From the NCBI RefSeq assembly GCF_022605725.1, contig NC_065547.1, forward strand, positions 25,027,167-25,091,166: 64,000 nt of DNA, read 5' to 3'. The notes below the pieces were generated by a model, which did not search any database, had not been told where the DNA came from, and saw only the letters and a list, made by a program, of their open reading frames with translations. Numbering within the stretch: the stretch's first letter is position 1; each line of letters opens with the position of its first letter. The stretch comes from Anthonomus grandis grandis. Lineage: Eukaryota > Arthropoda > Insecta > Coleoptera > Curculionidae. The translations under genes and the position numbers were made by a program. Shown piece after piece: positions 9,334-20,091 of the stretch.

Positions 9334-12097
9334 TAGTGTTGCCGCACCGACATTTTAAAATGTACTAACCAAAAGCAATTAAATGTACTAGATTGTACTA
9401 AAATTTACGATAAGGTGAAATGTTATTTGTTTCTCGAAGAAAATCCCTGTTTTGCACTGATAGAATTAAACAGATGTTTTTTAAAGTATTTTTATTTCTT
9501 TTTATTATAAAAAAAAAATAAAAATATAAACTTAAATATCTAATTCCTTTATAATTATTTAATAATTGACAAAAACTAAATCTAGTAGCTAATAAGGGCC
9601 AATTTTACAAGTTCGAGTAAACACCAAACTGAAGATTAGTTTGACATTACTGACGTATATATCTAATGATATAAATGTCAACAACGTCAATCTAATCTTC
9701 AGTTTGGCGTGGAACTTGTAAAATTGGCCTATACTAATTTATACTTAGAATAATATTATATATGCATAATTAAGTAATTATAAATTATTATTTATAATTC
9801 CTTAATTCGGCAGGAGGTTGCCACTCATAACAAGTTGTGTTTCTAATAACCTCTTTGGTTAAAAGTAGATTGTGGCATGTTGCTGTTTCTAACAAATTTC
9901 TATTTTTTCTTTTAATTAGGTTAAGACTTGAAAATATTCTTTCAGCCGCAGCGCTCCCATGTGGTAAACACAATATATTAAAAAAAAAAGAATACAGAGA
10001 AGGAAACATAGGTTCATTTAGAGAGTTTTTTATTAGGCCCAATTCAATTACAAAGTTCTCTATATCCATGTTTTTTAATCTTTCCAACGACACATCAGAA
10101 AGTGAAAGCATCCGCCACTCTAAATTAATTTCTTTATATTTGTCTGTATGAACCATATTAGGGAAATATTTTACAAAGGGAATAATGGAAAGGGCTTTTT
10201 TATCGGAAAAAATATTTTTTGGATCTATCCAAGTTAATTTCGTGTATAAGTCATTATTAAGAGGAAATCTTTGTTTTATTTGGAAAGCCAATTCTATGTA
10301 AAAATTTAGGCAGTTTAAGCGTTTAAGTTTTGTAACTCGTTTTTATCTATTGGGTTATTTTCAATAATTTGTTGTACTTTTACCCCAAAATATACCGCCT
10401 CTAACGGCAAAAAATTAGCAGGATCTTTGATATGAATTTTATCAATAGGCGTACTGTTAATGTAATTTGAATTAAAAAAAAATTGTTTGGATTTGTTTAT
10501 AAACAGTAGAAATTCGGGGCAGCAATTGATGTAAACGGGGCTTTTCTGATTGGAACTCGATATTAATTGCGTTAATTATTTTGAGGCTATAAGGTAGAAA
10601 TGATAAATACATTTTCGTAATTTTATTATTAAGTGCTGATAATATGTTGTTAATTTTTGGGGAGGATTCTTCATAAGCAGTTTCGGTAAAATATAATATG
10701 AGAGCATTATACTGCTCTAAGACTCTGTCCGCAACTTGTTGTAGCGACAACCACCTTGTCTCAGAAAGTCGTAAAATTTTATGTGGTTTCAGCTCACAAA
10801 AAGCTTGAAATTCTTTTAAAGCATTCATTCTTTTTGAACTGTGAAAAAAGTGAGCATAAATATCTTTTATTAATTCGTCTAGTTCTTTTGGTATTTTAGC
10901 GCAAGCATAAGATGAACATAAATTAAAAGAATACGAACTACATCCTACAACGACTAAGTTTGGAAATCTTTTTTTTAAAAGAGCTTGAACGCTATTAAAT
11001 TGTTCCATCATTGTAGCACAATTATCGGCTGCAAAACCTGCCATATTTTCTATGTTAACTCCTGATGATATAAGGTAATTTGTAAACCATTCGTAGATTG
11101 AGACAGCTGTAGAACTATCCTCAAGCTCAAGGAGTCCTAAGAAGGCATCCACAGTCTTGTTTTTAAAATACCTTACCAGAATAGCTAAACATTTTTTGTG
11201 GATACATCAGTGGTTTCGTCGATGATAATTGAATAAAAATTTTCATTTAAATCAGCAACAACTTGTTTTTTAGCGTACGGACCAATGCATTCATTAACTA
11301 ATTTGGTAGTTTTAGTTCTGCTGCAAGAAATTCCAACGGCAATTTCCGAATCTGGAAAAATAGATTTTATTAACCTGGGTAAATGTTCCATGGTTTTAAA
11401 TGAAATATCATGTACGGCTATAAAAGCTGCTAGTTTCAGTTCTCCTTCTTTAATTAGTTTGTCATTCTTGCACAGAGTTTTTTTAAAGCAACGTCTATAC
11501 TAGGTTGTTCAGTTGTTACCGCCATTTTCATATTTTTTGTATGTAGGTCATTTTTGTCATGTCTCTTCAAATGGGAACAATTTCCTTTTATTTGCTTATT
11601 GCAAATTTTGCGAGAAGGATAATTACTATTGGGACATTTTATACACCATTCAAATTCTGACTCCCAGCTGGAACAATATTTTTGCACATACCTAGGCTTC
11701 TTTCGGCGTTTTTCTGTCAATTGTTCATTTGATGAAGAGTAATCATCACTCCATGTTTTGTTACCCTGGTCTTCCTTATCTGTCGAAGTTGATGGCTGAT
11801 TCTGCTGATCATCGTCAGTAGATTTTTTTAACCTCTTGACAAACCTGAGAATTAAAGAAATATTAGATTCTAGAAAAAAACAGCTATATGACAATTTAAA
11901 AACACCTTAAGTATACTATATTTGTTATAAATGAAAAGACTTTACAGAGTAGTGTAGTATGCTAGATAAATTTATTTTTATGATTATAAATCAAAATATT
12001 TAAAAACGAGTACTTACTTATCCATGTTGGCTAAAATATTCTTCTTGTTTTAAAACAAAAGTACACACGCACAACCAGCGGGAATAAGTGGCAACAA
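9334..12097 (-). mobile_element. hAT element 2 (degraded)
   Basis: The left end TAGTGTTGCCGC and the right end GTGGCAACAATA are imperfect inverted repeats of the same CAGTGTTGCC type as the MITE upstream. The right end abuts the ISL2EU element at 12100. If ISL2EU is removed, the right flank would be TTGTCGAA against left flank TTGTCTGA, a possible decayed 8-bp duplication. Internally it carries a hAT transposase pseudogene on the minus strand. Exact ends are tentative. Confidence 0.65.
9788..12025 (-). pseudogene. hAT transposase pseudogene (zinc-finger N-terminus, dimerisation C-terminus)
   Basis: Near full-length hAT transposase. A mini exon 12018-12025 (ATGGATAA, then GTAAGT) joins the main exon at 11844 (after TTCTCAG), giving MDKFVKRLKKS. 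Features in order: a BED-like zinc finger (WCIKCPNS, CNKQIKGNCSHLKRHDKNDLH), IIDETTDVSTK, the N-A-D-like segment GFAADNCATMME, ETRWLSLQQVADRVL, and the C-terminal dimerisation motif LPHGSAAAERIFSSLNLIKRK followed by NRNLLETATCHNLLL. Single-base frameshifts sit near 11470 (A run), 11200, 10470 and 10318, so it is inactive in its present form. The family resembles insect hAT proteins with a CSSWE..FEWC start region. Family call is firm, subfamily is not. Confidence 0.85.
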
Positions 12098-12424
12098 TAG
12101 GCCCTTTCAGTTAAATTTCCATAAACAAGTTTATTCACCTTTTTATGAAGTATTATCTACACATACCACATAAGAAAAATTTTAGCTTGATTGAATAAAA
12201 ATTAAAAAAGTTACACGTTTTTAAATATCAAAATATTTCCCGCGTCGGAAATTTACCGCTGTGACGTCATAGCATCTCTCGAGTCGAGACTGGCCAAGCA
12301 GCGCAGAGGCAGGCATGCATACGTTTAGATTCATAATAATTTTATTTGGAGCATTGCAAAGTAAATTAGTGCTGTGCCGTTTTGTGTTATTTTATAGATA
12401 GTTATCGTAACTTTGTGATAAAAA

Positions 12425-14003
12425 ATGTGCGATATGGATTATGTTAAGGCAGATTCCTCCAATATGCCGGAAGTAGATATTATTATGATAATGGACTATT
12501 TCAATAATAATCGAGACTTTATCAGTGCAGAAATGAGGGGTATTAAAATGCAGCAGTAAGTGTTTTATACATTATAATATAGTATTGTAGTAAAATATAA
12601 GAATTTTCTTTTATAATTAAATGTCTGTTGATCGTGTCCAGGTTATTTCCTTCTATTTTTAAAATGTAATAAAATAAACGCAAATCTAATTATATTCGAT
12701 GGATTTTCTTTTTAGTTTTTTTATAAGATTCTGGAAGATATTTTTAAGGAGTTAATAATATAATTATTCTATGCGAGTGTAGTTTTAATAAGGTTTATTT
12801 TATGCATGCCTATTACTAAAATTAAAATAAAAAATACAACATTTTCCCCATTTGCATAGTCTTTTGTATTGTTTTAGGTCTGCCCGTCAACATTATGGAG
12901 ACAATGCTGTGGGTTATGTTCAACTTAAACGTACTAATAATAAATGCTATTTAAAAGCCAAGGTTACCACAGAACATAAAATAAAGGCGAAAAACTATAA
13001 TGTATCTTGCGTAATCGATGAATTGCAAAAAAACAGTTGTTGAGGTAATTTGTCATGATTGTCCGGCATCGGAGGGAGGACAAAGTTTGTTATTGGAAGA
13101 GATCAATTTTAGCTGCAGCTTCAATTACAAAAAAATTTATAACCACCGAAGACTTTGGCGCCAAAAAATCTATATCTTCAAATCATAATTTTTTAAATGA
13201 TTACATTTTTAAAGCAAAAAAAAGGAAAATTGAAAATAGCACTATGAAGTACCATCTGTCTCAAAGTTACGATTGTGTTTCCCTTTATCAACTAAAAATT
13301 TGTTTTATGTCAACGACGCAAATAATGTCAACGACGCAAACATATTTTTGAATTATTGCAAACAACAAATGGACGAAGATTTGCTGAAACAAATCGAATT
13401 TAAAACTAGGAACCAGTCCAGATGTAGGGTATGATCTGAGCTTAGATACGCAAGGATATAACTGCATCGAAAGCATATTATGAAGCTGTACACTGTATTA
13501 CCTTGGATGGAACACTAGTAGAAATTATTTTAGGTGCCAATTAATAAAATAAAACTTAATTAATATTTAAGTTTTTTTTAACAGAAGCCATGAAAAGGGG
13601 CTTTGAATTAGAAGAAGCTGTTTTGAAGGTACTTTCCAAGGAAACTTCCCAAACCTCTCAAAAATCTGGACTCTTTCTTTCAAAAGAGTGTCCTCTGATT
13701 GGTGCGAGTCCAGATGACTTAAATGAAGAGTACGTTGTAGAAATCAAATGCCCTTCTTTAGATAAAACATTTAATAACTTTATAGATGTTGATAGCAATA
13801 TAAAAAGTAAATATTACCATCAAACACAAATGCAAACGCACCTTACAAACAAAAAAAAAGGCATTTATGTTGTAGCAAGCCCTGATTTTGAGAAAAACAA
13901 CAAAATCAGTTACAAATACTGTGATTATGATGAAAAATTTGTTAATAACATGTTAAATAAATTAACACATATTTGGATTAATGCTTTTTACAATAAAATT
14001 TAA
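12425..14003 (+). pseudogene. YqaJ-type nuclease gene of ISL2EU element
   Basis: Accessory nuclease of ISL2EU transposons. Exon 1 (12425-12555, MCDMDYVKADSSNMPEVDII...) ends at GTAAGTG; exon 2 begins at 12878 after GTTTTAG. The N-terminal half carries a SWIM-like zinc-binding region (VICHDCPASEGG near 13040) with a frameshift and a short deletion after it. A middle part (CYWKRSIL..., 13085 on) is followed by broken sequence with RYARI near 13445. The last exon (from about 13588 after TTAACAG) encodes the YqaJ core: KRGFELEEAVL, CPLIGASPDDL, YVVEIKCP (the D...ExK nuclease residues) and HQTQMQTHL. Stop at 14001-14003, only 5 bp from the stop of the converging transposase gene. The catalytic exon is intact but the upstream frame is broken. 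Confidence 0.85.
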
Positions 14004-14008
14004 ATAAC

Positions 14009-15634
14009 TTATATATCTTGTTTATTAAATAAATTATTTATTAAAGCGCTTGCTATTATTACAATGTTATCTAAATATTTTATTAGGCTCGAGTGAACAC
14101 AAGCATGAGGCTCTAAAATAGCATATTCCCGTATTCTTAATATGATTCTTCTTTCTTTTAATTTTTGCCGAAACCGATAGTGGTCTAACTAGCATATAAT
14201 TTTCTGTCATTAAAAGTTTATCAATGTGTTTAAATCCACGATCTGCCATAACATGCGCTTTAATTTCTAACATATCCAAAAATCCTGATTCTTCCACGAT
14301 CATTTTGTCGGTAGTCCTGCCACCAAAACCTCTAGATACATAAGAAATTAGCCAATCAGGAGTACAAGCTATAAGGTATTTCATAGTATTGCTTTTTTTT
14401 TATATTCTGACCAAGAAGGACTGCAAGGACTGCAGGATGGGGTTTCCCGGTTTCTGGATGGAAATTTCAAAGCAATCGATTATGCACGACACATTTTTGA
14501 ATCTTCTTCGAAAAAGTATTGGCAAACATTTTTGGGTTTCTGAAAGCGACTTCCACTGGATAAATGAATTTAAATGTTCAGCTATTTTTGGCACTGTTTT
14601 TTTAATTATTGCGCAAACTGTTGCAGCCGTTATACAAAAATCATCTGCTAATATTTTATAAGGAAGGTTAAGTTTAATTTTTTTTTAAAGTTACAAATAT
14701 TTCAAGTTTTGTTAGCTGACATCTTGTGGAAAGCATGTCAAGAATAAAAATTGAGTGACTAGGTATCCCAATATACATTTTCGGATTTTTCTCTATGAGA
14801 AAAATAATGCGCTTTTCTACATTTTTCTTATTATTAAATTCTTTTTCAGCTTCTTCCGTTGAAGTACAGTCATCAGATGTTGGTTTGTAGGACGTCAAAT
14901 ATTCTGAACTCGAACTACTGCTATAGCGTAGGGCGTATATGGGCTAATAGCTTGTTTTTGTTATATCTTTTGGTGTTATTTGCTTCTGTTTTCCCTTAGT
15001 TGTTACTTTTAATATGTTACACTTAACATATTTTGATCTCATTGTGGTCTTAATTTTAACTTGAACACTCTTATTTACCTGTCGATCTTCCGCCTGGGCA
15101 TTTTCAGAACTACTTTCTAGTCGAAAGTACGATTTGCGAAATACTTATACTAGATTCGCTGCTTGACGATGAAAATCGAGTTTTCTTTGTACTTGTACAT
15201 GCTTCCTTCTTCTAAACATCTTTGTCGCTGTCTCTTAAAAAAAACACTTCGAATATCTCTGGTATATGCAGATTTTCGTTGTTTTTGGCAATCAAAAATG
15301 TGTGGAACCACTCCTGGCTTAATCTTAATTCTTACATTATTCATTATCTTGTAACGCATGTAATTTTCCACATCATTTTCAAACTAAAATTAAATATACG
15401 ACATTAATGATAATATAATTTAGTAATTCTAAAAACACTTGCATCAAAATGATCCTCACAGCAATACTTATTTGTTGAATTATTGCTCAGTTCTCCGCAT
15501 AGCTTCCTGCCACAACTTCCTTGTTTTTATGTCTTTTGGCAAAGTAAAATGTTATCAGGGCTGGTCACACTAGTGTTTTTACATTGCGGTACTATACAAT
15601 ATTTATAATTTTTCTTTTTGTGTTCTACTTTCAT
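14009..15634 (-). pseudogene. ISL2EU transposase gene: THAP zinc finger plus DDE_Tnp_4 nuclease
   Basis: Transposase of the ISL2EU element. From 15634 downward: the THAP domain begins with C-x4-C in KYCIVPQCKNTS, continues with FTLPKDIKTRKLWQEAMRR and CCEDHFD, then an apparent GC-AG intron (GCAAGT...TTTTAG), then ENDVENYMRYKIMNN and GVVPHIFDCQ. Later parts are KNPKMYIGIPSHSIF (near 14800), LPILFRRRFKNVSCIIDCFEI (first catalytic D), KYLIACTPDWLISYVSRGFG and HVMADRGFKHIDKLL (second D). The final part, IREYAILEPHACVHSSLIKYLD, is in another frame, and the stretch that should carry the catalytic E is deleted. Several frameshifts (near 15550, 14660, 14390, 14150). Inactive. Ends 5 bp from the YqaJ stop codon. 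Confidence 0.85.
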
Positions 15635-15744
15635 TATTATTTTTCAATCTGCGTAAAAATTGAACGCCAAAAAAACAATCAATTATAATATTCAGTAGAC
15701 AAGCATCCAATTTTAACCGGTACAAATACGAAACAAAACTAAAC

Positions 15745-18700
15745 TAGGGATGTGCGATACGATACGATTTTCTCGAGTACCGGTATTTTTTCTTCCGATA
15801 CTCGATATTTTGTACCGGTACTTTAACGTACGATACGGTCCGATCCGTTTGAGTTTTATGCAGTACCTATCGTATCCCGTATCGAAGAATGCTATGTAAT
15901 AAATTTAATTTAATCAAAAAAATTCCATATAAATTAATATGAATGAAGCAGTGAAGCACGGATTTACTCCTGTTTCCTTCGGTCTTTTTGTTTATGTTTA
16001 TCCGTAGTGTTGGCAGATGCGACCCACAACGTACGCAATTGGTGTTTGGCGGTCGATGTTGCAGGTTGCAGCTATATGTTCTATGATCTATCGTATCGTA
16101 TTGACTTTTGTTTTATTTAAGGAGAAGCGAGATGCGAAATCTTGCTGTGTTGAGGGAATTCCGGGATTTCCCAGCTTTTATTATTTTCATTCTTTTGGCC
16201 ATCTGAATCTGAATTATATTTGTGAATTGAACATTTTACGTCATAATTAAATTATTATTATGCCTCGTTCTAGTGATGTGTGGAAAGTTTTTATCAAAAC
16301 CAATGCCGGCGGAACCTGCAAATTATGCTTGGCTGAAGTTAAAAGTTCTGAAGGGACCACAAATTTAAGGAAGCATCGTACAAGGCGACATCCAAAGTAC
16401 AACGACAATGACAATGTGGAAAAAAATGAAATGGCAACTAACAAAAAAGAGGTAGGTAGGTACTTAGAAAGTTCTAAATAATTATTGCTTCCTTTTATTT
16501 TTTTATATGAGACTATGACCCCTATGAGATTTTGAGTGGATATGTAAATAATGCTGGGTGTTTTGTTTTTCGGGGACGTGCTTTAATGTATAGATAAAAT
16601 AAGTGTTCTGTTTTTCGGTGACCCTTTAATGATGGTGTTTTGTAGGGATGTTTTTAACGATTCCATAATTTTTAGGTTTCAAACTTAGTTTGGGTTAGAA
16701 TTGCATTTGATATTTGCGGTTTTAGATATGACTTCTTATAATTCAGGAATAATTATTAACTTTTCAGGGCTTAGTTTTAGGACAATGTTTTATTAATTTT
16801 TAGGTGTTAAAGGTCGAGTTAAGGTTAAAGGAGTTACTGTATTACTGGGTGTTTTGTTTTTCGGGGCCCCTTTAATAAGTGTGTTGTTTTGAATCGTTTT
16901 ATTATTTTTTAGGTTTGTCAGTTGGAGTGTAGGTTGGATTTGCAGAATTTGGAATTAAGGGCATATGAGGGATGCACTTAATGAAATTAATCCTATTTTT
17001 TACATATGTCAAATTTTTTATTCAACTTTTTACAAACTTTTAAATTACCTACTAGCAATTTGTCAAGACAAAAATCCCTTTTTTTGAGAAAAAGTTTCGC
17101 ATGTACACATAATAAAAAATACCTTTTACTTTTAGACATCAAAGAAAAATACTCCTGAAATTTTAGAAAAAAGTTCTTCAGGAACTGTGTCAAGTAACCC
17201 TGCAAATCAATACAATGCTAGTATCAGTGACCCTAATACTGCAGATATTGAATCCATTTCATCTACATCAAGTTCATTCTCGCAATTCCAGCCAAGAATA
17301 TCTAATACTTTTGCTGCAATAAAGTCGTATTCAGGTAATACAATTTATTGTGAAATATTTTATGAAACATTTTTCATAATTATTGGCTATTTTTATAGGT
17401 GGAGAAAATCTCATCGAGTCACTAATGCCATAGTATACATGATAGCGAAGGACAACATGCCTCTTAATACCACTGAAAAAGACGGTTTCAGACATTTGTT
17501 AAAAACTATTGCACCACTTTATAAAATACCTAGCAGGAAAATGATAACGAAACTTATTGATAATAAATATGATATTTTAGCGCAAATTGTGAAAAACAGG
17601 TTAGAAGGGATTGAAAATTTAACTATTACATCTGATATATGGATGGACACACTCAACACTAAAAGTTTTTTAGGAATAACTCTTCATTTTTATTATGAAA
17701 ATAATTTAAATAGTATTACAATTATTGGTGTTCATGAATTAAATGAGAGTCATACAGGAGAATATATAGGCAACTGTTTAAAAAACATATGTGAGCAGTG
17801 GAAAATAGACCTCGAAAAAGTAACTGCTGTTGTCACGGATAATGAAGCCAACATGGTAAAAGCAGTTGCAAATATTTTTGGAAAAAGTAAACATTTACCC
17901 TGCTTTGCCCACACCCTCGATCTTGTTGCTTCTAAAATAATTGTTGAATCCGACAATATTAAAGTTAAAAATATTGTAACTTTTTTCAAACAAAGCGTAG
18001 TGACTGCTGAGAAATTGAGAAAAGCTCAACCCCAAGAGGACATCTTAAAATTAGTTCAGTCAGTTCCTACGAGATGGAACTCAGTTTATTATATGCTGGA
18101 AAGGTTTTTAAAACTCTCAATTTATGTAGCACCAATATTGAAAACTAGAAAAACAGTAATAATAGTAAAAAGCTAACTAGAAAATAGTAAGGGTCCATCT
18201 ATGATAGACGGACTGAAAATGGAAATAATTAAAGATGTCTTGGAAATTTTAAAGCCAATTGAAGAAGTGTCCAAGGAAATATGTGGGGAGAAGTATCTCA
18301 CAATATCAAAAATAATTCCCGTTGTTAACTGCTTAACAATGAGAATGAAAAAACTAAAGCCTTCAACAGAAGCAGCAAACGCATTACTTCAAACCACACT
18401 GATCGAACTTAAACATCGATTTGGAGCAATAGAACAAGTGTCTTTGCTTGCAATCTCCACACTTCTTGACCTCAGGTTTAAGAAGTTACATTTTAACAAT
18501 ATATTGGTCTGCTCTCAAGCTATAAAATTTATAAGTACCACATGTAAAGATGATATTTTATGCAACGAAATCATTGCATCAGTTCAGGTTGAAAACGAGA
18601 ATTTAGAGGATACTAATATTTGGTCACATCATAAGCAACTGGCAACTTCATCAGGCAGTTCAAAAAACGACATGGACGACGCTCTCTATGCTGACTTAAA

Positions 18701-19280
18701 AGCATATTTAAATCTTCCTACAGGGCCGCTGGGAACGGATGTTTTATATTGGAAGAATGTCATGGCAAGCAATCCCCTAAAAAAAGCAACAATAAAATAT
18801 TTATCAGTAGTAGGGACTTCAGTTCCATCTGGTCGCCTATTTTCAAAGGCTGATGCGATAATGGATGAATGCCGTAACAGACTTCATGGAGATAGACTTT
18901 CAAGGCTATTATTTTTAAATTCGTTAGAATTAAGTCACTGGAAATTGTAATTATTTTTCAATTTCTAGAATAATTATTTTTGTCTTACGTTTTAAAGTTT
19001 TCTGTTGTTCGGCTTTAATTTAAGTGACGACAAATGTCAAATTTTTACTTGTAGTTATTTCGAAATAAATGCTGTTAATAAATAATACTAAAAATATCAG
19101 TATTGACCATACCAGTCCGCGCTAATTTAACATTTTTAAAAAATATATATATTTAGTTAAATCGTACCGGTACTTGGAATATCGGTACTGAACTTGTCGA
19201 TATTGTAACCAACCGGTACTTTTAAAAGGATACGATACGATCCGAAATACCGGTACTTTCCTCAGTATCGCACATCCCTA
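15745..19280 (+). mobile_element. hAT element 3, inserted in the ISL2EU element
   Basis: Perfect 16-bp terminal inverted repeats TAGGGATGTGCGATAC / GTATCGCACATCCCTA with a perfect 8-bp target duplication AACTAAAC (15737-15744 and 19281-19288). Both subterminal regions (15760-15870 and 19160-19260) are filled with ACCGGTA and GATACGAT motifs in both orientations, likely transposase-binding repeats. It encodes a near-complete BED-type hAT transposase. Sequences on either side both belong to the ISL2EU element. Confidence 0.95.
16260..18950 (+). pseudogene. hAT (ZBED-like) transposase with one in-frame stop
   Basis: Transposase of hAT element 3. Three exons: 16260-16451, 17136-17334, 17399-18950; introns are GT-AG and all joins keep the frame. 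Exon 1 holds a BED zinc finger (VWKVFIK, CKLCLAEV, TTNLRKHRTRRH). Exon 2 is Ser-rich linker. Exon 3 holds the RNase H-like catalytic part: TSDIWMDTLNTKSFLGIT, AVVTDNEANMVKAV, LPCFAHTLDLV, VPTRWNSVYYMLER, then the C-terminal dimerisation part GTSVPSGRLFSKADAIMDECRNRL and LLFLNSL. The only visible lesion is a TAA at 18174-18176; the same frame continues on both sides. Closest to vertebrate/insect ZBED-type hAT proteins. Either a recently inactivated copy or a single sequence error. Confidence 0.9.
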
Positions 19281-19546
19281 AACTAAACTTGTTAAAACAA
19301 TCCGTTTATTATAGCGAGCACCGCGACACGAGTCATAGCGAGCGGCGGACCGACGCGATGCGGCAAGAGATGCAGTGACGTCATCGCCGCATACTCGATA
19401 TCGCGGAGTTTTTTAAATTTGCGGTATTTAAATAATTTATTTAAATATGAAATCGGGCTCAGAAAATTATGAAATTTTTTCACAACTATTAAACTCAACA
19501 CACTCTTCTAGAATATGCAATAAAAAAAATATGCTGAACGAGCCTA

Positions 19547-19742
19547 TTGTCGAATATAAGCTAGGCGAAAAATAAATAACAAAACCTAAATCGATAAAAA
19601 AGAAGAACGGGGAATCCCAGACTTCAGCGAGTCCACGTTATTGGCGGAGTAGAGTTGAGGAACAACGCGCGATGCGCGGGAACAGCGTATAGCAGGCTAG
19701 AGATGGGCGGACTAGACATCGACCGATGTCACCAATGTGTAT
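19547..19742. other. short spacer between ISL2EU end and next repeat
   Basis: About 200 bases without a gene; locally GC-rich (GCGCGATGCGCGGG near 19668). Confidence 0.5.
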
Positions 19743-19990
19743 GACCACAGATTTAACTAGCTACGCTCCAGATAAACACTCGCATAGGCAGAAACGTCAC
19801 CCGAAATGTCGCCCGACTTTTCAAGCCGGTTGACCAACAGCACGTTTTGTTGCGCTCTGTTGCCAAACGTAATAAGACCCGGGCGCCCATACCGATCACC
19901 TCGGGCGACCATAAATTTATTATGGCGTATGGCGGTAGGGGTTTTAAGGATTTAAGGGGCTTGCAGTGAGCCTCTTGTATCACAGATTTA
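19743..19990. repeat. GC-rich repeat with CACAGATTTAA ends
   Basis: The start, from CCACAGATTTAACTAG to GCTACGCTCC, is nearly identical to the reverse complement of 29487-29515. A second CACAGATTTAA lies at 19980 in the same orientation. The 240-bp core is much more GC-rich than its surroundings and contains no convincing gene. Probably a fragment of an unidentified transposon family. Confidence 0.45.
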
Positions 19991-20091
19991 ATTTTAATAA
20001 CTAATTTAATTTAATTTAATCATTATTGATTAATTTAATCCAGTAATACTTCAATTTAAATTGATTTTGACTATTATTTTGTAAATTGCAG

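Larger units (their letters stand above)
12100..19544. mobile_element. ISL2EU-type (PIF/Harbinger) element, interrupted by hAT element 3
   Basis: The left end GGCCCTTTCAG and the right end CTGAACGAGCC are imperfect inverted repeats, each flanked by TA (12098-12099; 19545-19546). Inside the ends, TGACGTCA-centred segments (12262 and 19376) are also inverted copies of each other, followed by TTTAAATA-rich DNA. The element carries two convergent genes, YqaJ nuclease and THAP/DDE_Tnp_4 transposase, the pair known for the ISL2EU group. Without hAT element 3 (15745-19280) and one target copy it would be about 3.9 kb. Gene content is strong; exact ends are by-eye calls. Confidence 0.75.
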
